This document shows, piece by piece, positions 1 through 9,704 of a stretch of DNA of 64,000 nt. The stretch's first letter is position 1; each line of letters starts with the position of its first letter. Made by a program: the position numbers and the translations under genes. Where the stretch lies: positions 8,815,201 to 8,879,200 of the forward strand of contig OX621257.1 of NCBI GenBank assembly GCA_951640165.1. The letters are read 5' to 3'. Under the pieces are notes generated by a model. It made no database searches and had not been told where the DNA came from. It saw nothing but the letters and a program-made list of their open reading frames with translations. The DNA is from Pseudoips prasinana (Eukaryota > Arthropoda > Insecta > Lepidoptera > Nolidae).

Positions 1-930
1 TACGGAGCTAACACTACAAACCAACGCACCACCTGTTATTGGTTTGCTCGCTTCCGTTCTGGAAATTTCGACCTGAAAAATGAACCTCGCGGTCGTCCGA
101 AGACTTTGGTCGACAATGACGAATTAAAGGCGGTTGTGGAAGCTGATGATACACAATCTACGGCTGAATTAGCAGCAGCTTTCGACGTTAGCGTCAAAAC
201 AATATTGGTCCATTTGCGTCAAATTGGCAAGGTAAAAAAGCTTGACAAATGGGTGCCCCACGAACTCAATGATCGCCAGCGCGAAGTACGCGTCGAGACG
301 TGCCTTGCACTGCTCAACAGACACACAAATGAAGGAATTTTGAACCGCATTGTTACCTGCGATGAAAAATGGATTCTGTTTGATAACCGCAAGCGCTCAG
401 CAAGTTGGTTGGATCCTGGTTCAGCACCTAAACAATGCCCTAAACGAAAACTTACCCCTAGAAAAGTGATGGTCACTGTTTGGTGGTCTAGCGCCGGTGT
501 GATTCATCACAGCTTCTTACCAAACGGGGTGAGCATTACTGCAGATGTGTACTGTGAAGAACTGAGCACAATGATGGAGAAGCTGGCGCATCTCCAACCA
601 GCATTGGTCAATCGCTCGTCTCCGCTGCTCCTGCACGACAACGCGCGACCTCATACTGCACAGCAGATGGTCTCCAAGTTGCAAGAACTGGGGTTGGAAG
701 CTCTCCGTCATCCGCCCTACTCACCAGACCTTGCGCCTACAGACTACTACTTTTTCCAGAATTTGGATAACTTCTTGGCGGGAAAAAAATTCAATACCCG
801 AGAGGCAGTACAAAATGCCTTTGAAGAATTTGTTGCCTCCCGTCCAGCTGATTTCTTTAAGAAGGGCATCAATAAACTGCCACTGCGATGGCAAAGATGC
901 ATTGATTGCATGGGTGATTACTTCGATTAA
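1..930 (+). CDS. mariner transposase, 5' end outside window
   Basis: Cut-and-paste transposase of the Tc1/mariner superfamily; it binds its terminal inverted repeats and inserts at TA. The frame is open from base 1, so the first roughly 40 of the usual 345-355 residues lie upstream. The 309 visible codons have no stop or frameshift. An N-terminal helix-turn-helix (TAELAAAFDVSVKTI) and the WVPHEL linker are followed by the catalytic triad: D121 in TCDEKW, D213 in HDNARPH, D248 in PTDYYFF. There are 34 residues between the last two, the D,D34D signature of true mariners. HPPYSPDLAP precedes the last Asp. The TTG at 106 is not the real start. The 3' terminal repeat lies 50-80 bp after the stop. 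It may be functional if the missing N-terminus is intact. Confidence 0.93.
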   Translation, partial: YGANTTNQRTTCYWFARFRSGNFDLKNEPRGRPKTLVDNDELKAVVEADDTQSTAELAAAFDVSVKTILVHLRQIGKVKKLDKWVPHELNDRQREVRVETCLALLNRHTNEGILNRIVTCDEKWILFDNRKRSASWLDPGSAPKQCPKRKLTPRKVMVTVWWSSAGVIHHSFLPNGVSITADVYCEELSTMMEKLAHLQPALVNRSSPLLLHDNARPHTAQQMVSKLQELGLEALRHPPYSPDLAPTDYYFFQNLDNFLAGKKFNTREAVQNAFEEFVASRPADFFKKGINKLPLRWQRCIDCMGDYFD

Positions 931-980
931 TACAAATAAAAAAATTCATGAAAAAAATTCGTTTAAATTTTTTCATACAA

Positions 981-1007
981 AACGGCAATTTCATAGGTAA
1001 AGACCTA
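981..1007 (-). repeat. mariner 3' terminal inverted repeat
   Basis: Read on the minus strand it begins TAGGTCTTTACCTATGAAAT and runs into the subterminal TGCCGTT stretch. This matches my memory of cecropia-subfamily mariner ends. A TA dinucleotide adjoins the end, as expected for the target duplication. The 5' repeat is outside the window. Confidence 0.75.
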
Positions 1008-1008
1008 T

Positions 1009-1494
1009 TATAAAATATTAAGTTCGTTCGTTTCTGCGATTAAGAAATTAACTTACACTGCCATCTATGTTACATTATGGGAACTAGCCTGCCAGTAGTA
1101 GCTCTCATCGATGCATTGAACTTTCTACTTTCACATAGTTTATAATAAAATCAACAGATGGCGTTATGCTATGCTATCATCTCGAGTTCCAACCTGACAT
1201 CTGGGTGAATTATATGGAACTACAACACTTTCATTTTACTTTTTACGTAACCTCCTAATGCTATCAGGTTTCTTGATATTCTACACGATGGCAATGATTT
1301 TATAGACATGTAACTTGTAATAATGTTAGAGCTATCAACAATCTTCTGTTACTGTAAAGAAAAATATTAGCGATACATTTAATACCTACCTATTATAAAA
1401 ATATAACAAGCGTGTTTACTTGCAAGTTTTTGGGTCCTAGAATTATTATCTACAAAGAGATTACGACCGTGAACTTATTCCGACAAGTGACAAC
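1009..1494. other. AT-rich DNA, nothing recognised
   Basis: No long frame, tRNA-like head or terminal repeat was seen in this stretch. Confidence 0.5.
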
Positions 1495-1815
1495 TCTACA
1501 TACATACATAGACTCACGCCTGTTTCCCAGAGGGGTAGGCAGAGACATTGGAATTCCATTTGTCATGATATTTGTACATCTCGTTTGCCTTGTTTACTGT
1601 AATTTTATTCTTCATACATGCCTGTTGAGGGTACCTACTTCTGACCTGGCCTTTCTTGAGAACGTCTCTGATTTGTTCAGAGAATGTTCTACGAGGTTTT
1701 CCCCTTCCGGTTGTAGCATTCACACAGTACTTCGTATGTCAATTTTCTTTCATTCATACTTCCGAAATGTCCATACCATCTCAGCATACCTTTTTCATCC
1801 AGATATTAACGTAGA
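1495..1815 (-). pseudogene. C-terminal tail of a non-LTR reverse transcriptase
   Basis: On the minus strand a degenerate frame reads RWYGHFGSM, then after one frameshift GRGKPRRTF, KKGQVRS, ACMKN and finally SAYPSGKQA before a stop and a (TATG)n-type tail. A second copy at 57470-57600 carries the same blocks (KKGQVKS, WRACMKN, EKWKSVVSAYPSGK), so this is a real conserved C-terminus and not chance. The GH..RM-like and GRGxPRRT blocks are typical of the region after the reverse-transcriptase domain in LINE proteins. The clade is not resolved. Upstream reverse-transcriptase motifs are absent, so the copy is 5' truncated and dead. Confidence 0.7.
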
Positions 1816-2146
1816 GCGACACTTGCACATAACGCCTAAAATCCGACCCTCTCACTCATTTTCATACCCGACAGAGTCGAGGCTTGAACTTCAAAGTCGA
1901 TTGGATGGATGCCCTCTGGCACGGTTTATTTTGTTTGTGGTCTTATTTGCTAGATTGCTATCGTCCGGTAAAGCAGTGAAACCTTCTATGTTGCCCCAAA
2001 TAAGGCACCCCATTGAAACTCGCAGTTGGAACCTGAGCTAACTGACTCGGGATGCATACTTACTTACTTATCGTATAGGCGTTGATTACCTTAGCGTTGA
2101 AGTTGTTCAAGCTGCCATTGGACTCTGACAAGACTTTACGACTCAT
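1816..2146. other. unrecognised DNA with short CTTA repeat
   Basis: No motif was recognised. A short (ACTT)n run lies near 2058-2071. It may be older upstream sequence of the 1495-1815 LINE, but I could not show this. Confidence 0.35.
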
Positions 2147-2750
2147 GCTTTTTTTTTTTTTTATAAGGCAGGGGGATTGCCTTCGCATGCCACCCGCAAA
2201 AAGTGTCTGCGGGTGGGTATGTCGGACTTGCACGACTCTTGCTCGACTAAACCTACCTACCGCCTCTTGGCATCTGATGGGGGAGTCCCGGGAACGCGGG
2301 TTTGCTGCTCCGGTACCCCCCTTTTGCGCCATGTCCCAGATGGTCGGGATACGTACGGTCGTTTGGATTACCCTTCCCTTTTGCCGACTCCTGCCAGTAC
2401 GGCACAGCGGCTGCGCCACAAACAGATCGCTGTCATCCCGGAGCCGCTTGTACGTGGCGACAGTAGAGGACACTTCTCACACTGCCGCCGCGGCCCCGAG
2501 GGGAGTTGGGCTAACGGCTGCCACCGCCACCTCGACGCCTCCTCCGCCTACGAGCGGGATCGGCTCGTTCCCGATCCCGTTACGACTGTTATAATATCTA
2601 CCACCATGAACGACAGCTTAACGTGACCCCCGAAGCACGGAGACGCTCAGAAATTAAACTACTTTTGTGGTCACCCATCTATGGACTGACCACGAGCCTA
2701 GTTGCTTAACCTGGCCAACCACTTACGGACCGTTGAGAGTATCTAGCTGG
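2147..2750 (-). mobile_element. RTE-related poly(A) retroelement with 5S-like head
   Basis: On the minus strand the element ends in a pure A run (poly-T at about 2149-2162 on plus). Its middle (about 2290-2420) matches the 5' part of the RTE LINE at 43450-43665 (shared blocks GGCAGGAGTCGGCAAAAGGG and GGTTTAGTCG). Its 3' part shares ACCCACCCGCAGACACTTT with the sequence just beyond the (ATG)n end of the RTE at 38583-38611. It therefore looks like an RTE 5' UTR joined to an RTE 3' flank with all coding sequence missing. The 5' part holds a 5S rRNA-like block. It could be a SINE parasitising RTE or an internal-deletion derivative. Confidence 0.6.
2667..2712 (-). promoter_or_regulatory. 5S rRNA-like block (candidate Pol III promoter)
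   Basis: The minus strand carries GTTAAGCAAC and GATGGGTGACC separated by 21 bases. These are the A-box and intermediate/C-box regions of eukaryotic 5S rRNA genes at the spacing I recall. The intervening bases match only about half. Too little of 5S is present for it to be an rRNA gene. Confidence 0.5.
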
Positions 2751-3194
2751 TCGTAATGCATGAGAAGGTTGGTTATTTTTGGAACCTATGTTTTGTGCAA
2801 TTGTCGCTCTACAGTGATAGCCGAAAAGATGGGTCTCTTGATGAACTGAGATCGAAGAGGGCATTTGATCTATATGAACACGAACTGCTTATGTGTTATG
2901 GAGGACGCCGGTGAGAATAGAGGTTATTGATTGTAACTATGGTCTAGTGACCATAGTTAAATAAAACCATAAATCATTCATATATTTATGAAGGATCTTA
3001 ATAATTTATGGGTGTTTAACTTTTTGTATACACTAAAACAAAGGAAATACCTACAAATTTCCATTAAGTTATAACTTAAAATATCTGAACAAAAATGACT
3101 CTGCTTTAAATAAATAAAAGTAAGTAGGTATAACTAAAACGTACACCGTCAAATCCGCAGGCGAACCAAAGTAGCCGACATAGCCCAATAATAT
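2751..3194. other. AT-rich DNA, one small palindrome
   Basis: Nothing recognised except an 11-bp-arm palindrome, AACTATGGTC / GACCATAGTT, near 2936-2960. Confidence 0.4.
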
Positions 3195-3330
3195 AAAATA
3201 ATAAATAAATAAATAAGGTTTTTACTCACGTAGACTTTAAAAAAGCGCTTGTAAATAGTCAGAACATGTTTGTAGTAATACAGTTATTATTTCTAGTTAC
3301 TTATTACAGATATTTAGGTACACGGAATGT
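3195..3330 (-). mobile_element. LINE 3' UTR fragment (AAGCGCTTGTAAATAGTC family)
   Basis: An (AATA)n tail on the left is followed on plus by ACTTTAAAAAAGCGCTTGTA. The same block occurs at 56870-57010 (minus) and 58918-59055 (plus). In each case the AT-rich simple tail is at the same end, as expected for a truncated LINE 3' end. Confidence 0.6.
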
Positions 3331-3428
3331 TAAAACATTTTATACAATTTATTTTATAATGGTAGTGACATTTAGCTAGCTTGTATTAAGTTATTATAAA
3401 GGAGATTATGTAATTACTAAACTGAAGT

Positions 3429-3660
3429 GGCAGTAGGCGGGGCACATACCTTGTAGAACCAAAGGCTGCTGGGGCAGAAAGGTTCTCAAGTGGTGACCAC
3501 GCACCGGAAGACGCAGCGTGGGCCCTACAAGATGGACCAACGATCTTGGAAGGGCGCGGGAAGTCGCTGGATGCGGGCAGCACAAGACCGGCGATTATGG
3601 AGATCCTTGGGGAGGCCTTTGTCCAGCAGTGGACGTATTTCGGCTGATATGATTAAGTAT
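3429..3660 (+). pseudogene. RTE LINE C-terminal coding tail and 3' end
   Basis: Broken frames encode the RTE C-terminal blocks WQ.AGHI, GRKVLKW-like, PYKMDQRSWK and GSRWMRAAQDR, then the typical end CCAGCAGTGGACGTATTTCG and CTGATATGATTA. The intact-frame counterpart is on the minus strand at 38628-38858. The copy is 5' truncated and frameshifted. Confidence 0.75.
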
Positions 3661-4384
3661 AACTTCATTAACCACCTCCCAATGAAAATAAAATCCTCGA
3701 TAAAAAGAAATACAATATGGGTTCAGAAATGGACCGTCGCGACGTCATCGGAGTAATGGGCGTACATATACGAAAAAAAATCGAATGGAATTAAGAACCA
3801 CACTCGTTTTTGATGTTGGTTAATAAAAGTTCCCGAACGCTAAGTACACTTTCCAATTAATTTATTTCTTTGGATAGCATTTTACCGCTGTGGTATGCAA
3901 AACACACTTGTTAGAACTTGTTTAAAAAAGTGAAGTTTACACACAATGCATAATTTACATTCATCTTGCACACAATGTGCTGTAAAGCAGGTTACTGACA
4001 CCAAAGAGAAGAGCATTAGTCGATAAATCAACTTATCGAAAATTTCCATGAAGACTTTTTACGTCCTCAATTTGTACCAGAATATTAAGATGATCATTGT
4101 TTTAAAATAATTGTAATAAAAAAGTATTAATAAAAAAAATTTAAATATTGAGAACGACATTTTTGGTTATATATGGAATATAAGTTTATCGAAAGTCTGT
4201 AGTTTTGCTAAGATAATTAGAATTATTTGTAGTTTTGTTGTGTTCAAACTATGGCACATGTTTTACTACCGAGTGATACTAAAGTGTTTTTTCTATTTTA
4301 ATTAGGAAAGTGTTTAAAGTGATCAATAAAAGGATTTTTAGTTATTTTAATTAAGCATTTCTTAACATGAGTAGTTATAAATGT
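3661..4384. other. mostly unrecognised AT-rich DNA
   Basis: The first 150 bases (CAGAAATGGACCGTCGCGAC to GTTGGTTAATAAAA) resemble a dispersed lepidopteran repeat I cannot name. The rest shows nothing. Confidence 0.35.
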
Positions 4385-4550
4385 TCAATCCGGAAGAAGC
4401 AACTTGGGCAGCCCTCTTACAAGATGGACAATGATCGATAATCTTACGAGGCTCGTGTTGGATGCCGATTGATGCGGGTAGCAGAAAAACGGCATTGTAG
4501 AGATCTTTTTCCAGCAGTGAACGACTTTCGCCTGATATGATGATGATGAT
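4385..4550 (+). mobile_element. RTE LINE 3' end fragment
   Basis: Degenerate match to the RTE terminal region: CAAGATGGACAATGATC, GATGCCGATTGATGCGGGTA, TTCCAGCAGTGAACGA and a terminal (ATG)n run. Confidence 0.7.
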
Positions 4551-4583
4551 ATAACAAATGCCTATAATTAATTAACCTTTGTA

Positions 4584-4718
4584 CAGACGCTAGTACATCA
4601 AGCTACCCCAATCTGTTAAATTTCCCCAATTGAAAGTGAACCTTATGCTTATGTGATAAAGTAGAAAATCCATAAAACAAATTTGACAAATTGGGGTAGC
4701 TGGATGTGCTGGCGTCTG
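4584..4718. mobile_element. 135-bp TA-flanked MITE, copy 1
   Basis: TA, then CAGACGCTAGTACATCAAGC, and at the other end the inverted GCTGGATGTGCTGGCGTCTG followed by TA. The inverted repeats of about 45 bp cover most of the element. Further copies are at 34635-34769 and 35322-35457. The TA target and CAG..CTG ends suggest mobilisation by a Tc1/mariner-type transposase. Confidence 0.85.
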
Positions 4719-5259
4719 TACAATTATATGCAAGATTATTGTTCCTTGTGTCAACCTTGCAATTTGTAATAGGATCAAGGTAAACGTTAAAATATACTTT
4801 AGTTTAGTGGCCATAGAAATGAACACTCTACTTTTTTAACGGCGCATATACTTGCTAATATTAACAAAAATATGAATAAATACATTACATTTTTTTTATT
4901 TCTTCTTTATGACACTTTAAATAATGAGTCATAAATTTAGACCTATATGAAATGAGTTTATTATTAAAAATCTCACTTAGAAATATAATGGATTGTCATT
5001 TTGTGGTCGATCCAATTAGGTAAGTCATGTCTAAGGCCATTCTATCAGTAAGTAAATGTATGCTTAAGTCTATTATTTAACATAACTTCTGAAATTATAT
5101 CGATATACGGAACACATTTTTATCACATCCCAACACTATGTTGCGGTAATGTCGAACTTGGCCTGGAAACTATGTCACAAGGTGACTGTCTGATGTGTTC
5201 AACAAAAACTGAGCACCCATCAACCCATCCGTGGGAGGACAGCTATGAATGTAAGACTT
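4719..5259. other. AT-rich DNA, nothing recognised
   Basis: No repeat head or coding signal was seen. Confidence 0.4.
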
Positions 5260-5640
5260 TTAAGTGAGGTAGGACATAGCGTCCATTCGTTCAAAGAGCA
5301 GCCCGGCTGGGGAAGTACCTCCACCTTACAGAAGACATTTTTTAAATAAATAAAAAAAAAAAGCTGTTTATTTCTCTTCACAAAGTAGGCTCCTTTATAA
5401 TAACATTAACATTTTAATGTTGTGTTTCCGAGTGTGAGTAAGGCTGCCAGAGCTCATTGGGGTGGGGGGAAGGGTCAGCAACACTTGTTTGGTGACTTTT
5501 AAAGGCCGACAACGCACCCGCGACATCTCTAGTGTTCTGATTGTCCATGGACGGCGGTAATCATTTACCATCAGGTGACCCACTCGCTCGTTTGTCGCCC
5601 TCTGATATAAAATAAAACATAGGTTCCGCAAAAATACAGT
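5260..5640 (+). mobile_element. two LINE 3' UTR-like fragments
   Basis: The block CGGCTGGGGAAGTACCTCCA with CCTTACAGAAGAC ends in an A-rich run at about 5345-5361. A second fragment (5390-5640) holds TTACCATCAGGTGACCCACT and CGCTCGTTTGTCGCCCTCTG and ends in an A-rich tail. Both are familiar lepidopteran LINE 3' ends by memory. There is no coding sequence. Confidence 0.5.
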
Positions 5641-5674
5641 GGAATAGGATTATCCCTCGTTCCGACTCAGAAAG

Positions 5675-6235
5675 AATAACAGGACCATGTCGTGGTTGTC
5701 GTTAAAGGTGCCTAAGGGATGAACCATGTTCTTATTCTTATCTTGTTTTGGGGTGTACTTGTGTACAGCATTTCGACCCTTCAGGATCTTTTGTACTACC
5801 CCCCACTGGTTTTATTCTATCCATAGAGCCCTGAATGAAGTCTGCACATAATCCAGTACGCTTCTTAGAGGTTTATCCTTGTAGTCACCTGGTTCTGGAT
5901 ATGCTAGCCCCAGGATTGCCATTCTGTGTCTTGCCAATGCAGCATTGTTTCATTTTCTTCCCCACAGGTCCTGCTGATCGGGCTATTCGACAGTTCCAGT
6001 TTGTGTACGTGGTAGTTGGTGCCGTAGTGGCCCGTGAATACTGCTACTATTAGTCGTAGCTGGTTTCTGCTGTATTTCCAAACTAAAAAGCTTTTTGGAC
6101 CAGCTCTTGTGTACTCCTTTCATGAATTGTTTGGTACACCATGATACACCACCTAGTCGGGCAGCAATGCCATCGGTGTAGGTACTAGCTAACTCACTGT
6201 TACTCCATACTCCAATCCCTGCCTAGGTTGCCTGG
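5675..6235 (+). mobile_element. family Z retroposon head, split by a LINE-A fragment
   Basis: CCTAAGGGATGAACCATG on the left and CACCTAGTCGGGCAGCAATG on the right are contiguous in the related copy at 44870-45010 (CTAAGGGATACACCAGGTAG then TCGGGCAGCAGCGCC). The copy was therefore interrupted by the insertion at 5731-6135. A short ACCATG duplication flanks the insert. Confidence 0.6.
5731..6135 (-). pseudogene. LINE-A 3' fragment (C-terminal CCHC region and tail)
   Basis: Inverted, diverged copy of 30950-31345: it keeps the LINE-A C-terminal region (GHYGTNYH, cysteine/histidine knuckle), the terminal VQTSFRAL block and the AAGATAAG-type tail. Flanked by ACCATG at 5723-5728 and 6138-6143. 5' truncated, so a dead insertion. 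Confidence 0.8.
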
Positions 6236-6239
6236 AAGA

Positions 6240-6370
6240 TATCACAATACAATAGAAATACTCTTTATTGCACACCAAGATTTACATATAAAGTATACCT
6301 ACAGTTTTATTAAATATAGTACGATGGGCGGTCTCAGCGCTTAATGCGATCTCTTCCAGACAACCTTAGG
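6240..6370 (-). mobile_element. LINE 3' UTR fragment (AATAAAGAGTATTTC family)
   Basis: Read on minus it contains GGAAGAGATCGCATTAAGCG and ends GTGCAATAAAGAGTATTTCT. Related ends occur at 45848-45890 (minus) and, more loosely, 58050-58160 (plus). Confidence 0.5.
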
Positions 6371-6587
6371 ATGCATAATAAAGCCGTCAATTGTACAATA
6401 TTCTAATGTATTCTTGTATCCTTAATGTTTTGGTGTACAATAATGAGCTATCTTATCTTATTTTTCATCCTTGGGAGAGATTTTTGTCCAGCACTGGATG
6501 GCTTTCAGCCGTTGCAGTAATGATAACCGGAAACCTTAATCAATTTGCACCACACATAATGCTGACGATTTTGTTTATTTGCACCAC

Positions 6588-6635
6588 TAAATTGCCTGCA
6601 CGTGAAGCGCAGCGGCTAAGACATGATATTTAAGA
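6588..6635 (+). mobile_element. SINE-3 head fragment
   Basis: CACGTGAAGCGCAGCGGCTA and AGACATGAT match the A-box head of the SINE-3 family described at 32650. Only the head is present. Confidence 0.5.
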
Positions 6636-6639
6636 AACC

Positions 6640-7317
6640 TGCCACATTTACGTGCCGAAATACAATTGTAAGTTTTTGTGCCATTGTACGTTCTTTCGAT
6701 TCAACGCTAGCGTAATCAAGAAGCCCAGTACACAAATCACTTAAAAAGCAAGTAGATACAGCTAATTTAAACTTCAGTCACGATTGGTGAATCGACATTC
6801 ACGTTCATTCAATTTTGAAAGTCTTCACTCTTAAGAGTATTTCCATCGGTTTCTTCAACTCGGCGGCGCGGCGGGAAAATGTGTGACAGACGCGGCACTT
6901 TAGAATATTGCCATTTCATAAGCGAACCTGAAAGTCATTGTAAAATCTTAAATGCAATGTCGGAATTAAATGTCTGAATAATATCGCTTTTCTTCACAAA
7001 ATGTCTTCTCTGGATTTATATTGTAAGTACTCTATCTGACATGCACGCAAATTTTCTGTTACTGAAAGTATCGTGATTTTAGTTTTTTAATAATTTTCTG
7101 GTTTCTTAATAATTTAATTTTTATTGGCCTGGGTGTGGTCAAATGGTTGATGTTTTCCAGTTTGATCTGTAAGTAAAGATCTGCTGTGCCCTGTTTATTG
7201 TTCAATTATTGACTCTCGTGACTGCTGTGCAGTGTTACACACGACCGAAAGCAGTAAAACCTGCTTGGGACTTGACGAACTTATGAATATAGCAGCAAAC
7301 AAGTATCATCAGATATA
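6640..7317. other. unrecognised DNA
   Basis: A short RTE-like tail (TTTTTGTCCAGCACTGGATG) lies just upstream at 6480-6510. Nothing was recognised in this stretch itself. Confidence 0.4.
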
Positions 7318-7570
7318 TTATTACTTAGCTTGGCGTGGTTGGCAAATGCTTGCTTTTCACGTCGGAGGTCGTGGGTTCGATTTCCACCCAGGACAGATAT
7401 TTGTGTGTATGAACATGTATGTTTGTCCTGAGTCTGGGTGTAATGTATCTATATAAGTATGTATTTACGAAAAATATGTAGTATATCAGTTATCTGGTTT
7501 CCATAGTACAAGATTTGCTTAGCTTGGGATCAGATGGCCATGTGTAATTAATGTCCCAGGATATTATTAT
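7318..7570 (+). mobile_element. SINE-2 (tRNA-headed)
   Basis: The head contains a B box, GTGGGTTCGATTTCC. The body contains GAGTCTGGGTGTAATGTATC and TATATAAGTATGTATT. The tail contains CTTAGCTTGGGATCAGATGG and ends TCCCAGGATATTATT. The tail blocks recur in at least ten places in the window. Confidence 0.8.
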
Positions 7571-7837
7571 AATTACTTAGCTTAAGTACGCCGGTTAAGC
7601 ACACAATTCGTTTTTCTCCTTATAAGATGAACGGATTTCTCACAAGGGGCTAATTACGTAAAAAGCTTATTTGTATGGTGATTATAATGAGATTGTGTGA
7701 CGAGAGCAGCCTTAACACTGACGCGTGTATGACCGCACGCGTTTCTGTGTTTTGAGGCGAAACACACTTTCCTCGTAAATTGCTCCGATACATCGATGGA
7801 TTCGTGAGATACAAGATCTCACTGGTGTATTGATAAT

Positions 7838-8195
7838 ATTGATGATGATGATGATGCCTTCCCGGCCGAATTTCGGCCACGGCGGCCATTCTCAATGGAG
7901 ATTAGGCAATTGCGCAGGACATATTATAGTGCACAAGTGTGTGCGTAAACACAGGGGCACTTTCTATTCCATCATCATGATTCGATGGGACTAGCGACAC
8001 GACCAGAAAGAGGTCAGGTACAGAACCGATGGCCTTACGTGCTCTTCGAGGCAGGGGGTGTATTACCGCCAACTTCCAGATTCTGAGAAATTACTTTTTA
8101 CGGAAAAATCCCAAAATCATATTTGGTTCGACCCGGGATTTGAAGCCAGGACTTCATTTTCTTCGGTTGAACGCTACCGCTAGACCAACGAGGCC
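7838..8195 (-). mobile_element. SINE-1 (tRNA-headed)
   Basis: Minus-strand element. The head reads GCCTCGTTGGTCTAGCGGTA with a degenerate B box. The middle contains the CCGAAATTCGGC hairpin side and GTGCCCCTGTGTTTACGC. It ends in a (ATC)n tail, (GAT)n on plus at 7840-7856. The best-preserved copy is at 43713-44092. Confidence 0.85.
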
Positions 8196-8220
8196 AAGAC
8201 CAATACTACTATAATAATTT

Positions 8221-8640
8221 CACAGGTGACCCCAGACGTTGTGTATTGGCAAATAATCTGATAATGATGGCGGTTCTATTCTATTACACTAGTTGCTCTC
8301 ACCAGTCCGTAAGTGATCGACGCGATCAGACTGGTTGACCGCCAAACTGGTAAAATTTTTGAGCGTCTCCGTGCTTATTATTAGAGTGGACCTTTTGTGT
8401 ACGACGACGGTCTTAATTTTGATGAGATTAACCTAAAAGTACTAATAGACTTTTCTACCCAGCGACAAATAAGCATTGTGCTCTTCTGATGGTAACCGGT
8501 CACCGTATGATGCACACAGTATCACTCTCGTTTTATTCAACTTGACGTCGTTATGATCAATTAGGCTTACTGGCTTAGGCTTACTGGTCGGCTTGTACTA
8601 CTCTGATACCACAATAGCTACTGCCTATACGATAAAGTCA
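8221..8640. other. unrecognised; contains relative of the 2632-2750 block
   Basis: At 8290-8385 the minus strand carries AAGCACGGAGACGCTCAAAA and CACTTACGGACTGGTGAGAG, matching blocks that flank the 5S-like segment at 2632-2750. The 5S-like core itself is missing here. Confidence 0.4.
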
Positions 8641-8990
8641 AGTAATGAGGTATTCAGGTCCAGTAGTGATGTGGCCCAGGTCGATTCAATACGACGGGGC
8701 AGACCCAATAGATTTACGTGCATTCCATTGCATACGTACTAGGTATAGCGTTAGAACAGTTTTTTTTTCGGGGGTAGGTGAATAAAAAGTTCAGACGTAA
8801 TTTTGCAAAAGCTAATTATATTTTATTTATAATTAAAGTATTTGCGTAATATTAACTGATTATTTTGAGTGTTCTAAAGTTAATTTTGTGTTACTCACCG
8901 GGGAAGCACATTTATGTAACTTAAGCACCACAATATCACCACCTGCCAGCTTAACATCTACACTGCACTTTTATAAATCTCTACACCAAG

Positions 8991-9704
8991 ATGTCCAATT
9001 TGTCAGAGATATTAACCACACAGAACCGGCTTGAGGAGAACATCACAAAGAGATTTGATGACCTCCAGGCACAGATAACAAATGCTGGGTCATCCAAGGA
9101 TACTGTTGCAAAAGTAGCTGAAGAGCTCCGGACATTCAGGGAGCTTATTTTTGGTATCCTCAGCCTTCTCCGGCAACAAATTAGGGATTGCAGCAAACAA
9201 GTTGATGACCTTGAGGCACAGAACCGCCGCAAAGTTCTAATTATATCAGGTCTGCCCGAAGAAGAAAATGAAGACTGTTCTAAGCGTGCTTTGGAGATCT
9301 TCAATAATAAGATGGGCCTTCTCAACATCAACAAAACCTCCATTAAAGTTTGTCACCGACTTGGATCATCCAAAAAGCAACATCATCGGCCTATTTTGGT
9401 GCGGTTTGCAAGCCTGGATTTCAAATCGGCGGTATGGAAGGCAAAGACCAAATTAAAGGGTTCTCCAGTTTCAATCAAGGAGTTCCTGACGAGGCTCAGG
9501 CAAGCAGTCTTCGCTAAAAGTCGCTCTCACTTCGGATTTCGCTCTGTTTGGACTCAAAGCGGCGTTATCTTCATCAAAACGCCGTGCGGTAGCAGCCACA
9601 AGATCACCACGGAGGAAGAGTTGGCCCCACTCATCACCAAGTATCCAAAAGTGTCGGTGGAGACTCCTACAACGGGCCCCAGCTCCGGTCATAGTAAATC
9701 CTAA
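8991..9704 (+). CDS. LINE-B ORF1 protein (coiled coil plus RRM-like)
   Basis: Nucleic-acid-binding protein that packages LINE RNA, 237 residues from an ATG in good context (AAGATGTCC). Residues 1-80 are rich in heptad-like Leu/Glu/Lys and likely form a coiled coil for trimerisation. From about 80 to 150 comes KVLIISGLPEEENEDCS, which resembles the RRM start of L1-type ORF1 proteins (Transposase_22-like). A basic C-terminal domain follows, then a Ser/Thr tail. It has no CCHC knuckle. The frame is intact. ORF2 follows after a long 576-bp gap, so its translation needs reinitiation or another mechanism. The family call is from overall architecture, not alignment. Confidence 0.75.
   Translation: MSNLSEILTTQNRLEENITKRFDDLQAQITNAGSSKDTVAKVAEELRTFRELIFGILSLLRQQIRDCSKQVDDLEAQNRRKVLIISGLPEEENEDCSKRALEIFNNKMGLLNINKTSIKVCHRLGSSKKQHHRPILVRFASLDFKSAVWKAKTKLKGSPVSIKEFLTRLRQAVFAKSRSHFGFRSVWTQSGVIFIKTPCGSSHKITTEEELAPLITKYPKVSVETPTTGPSSGHSKS

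Noticed and set aside
1412..2041. 209-codon plus-strand open frame
   Set aside because: It is the complement of the minus-strand LINE tail at 1495-1815; the residues show no domain and the minus frame is supported by a second copy.
2667..2712. 5S rRNA gene
   Set aside because: Only about 45 bp resemble 5S; the rest of the gene is missing and the match is embedded in a retroelement.
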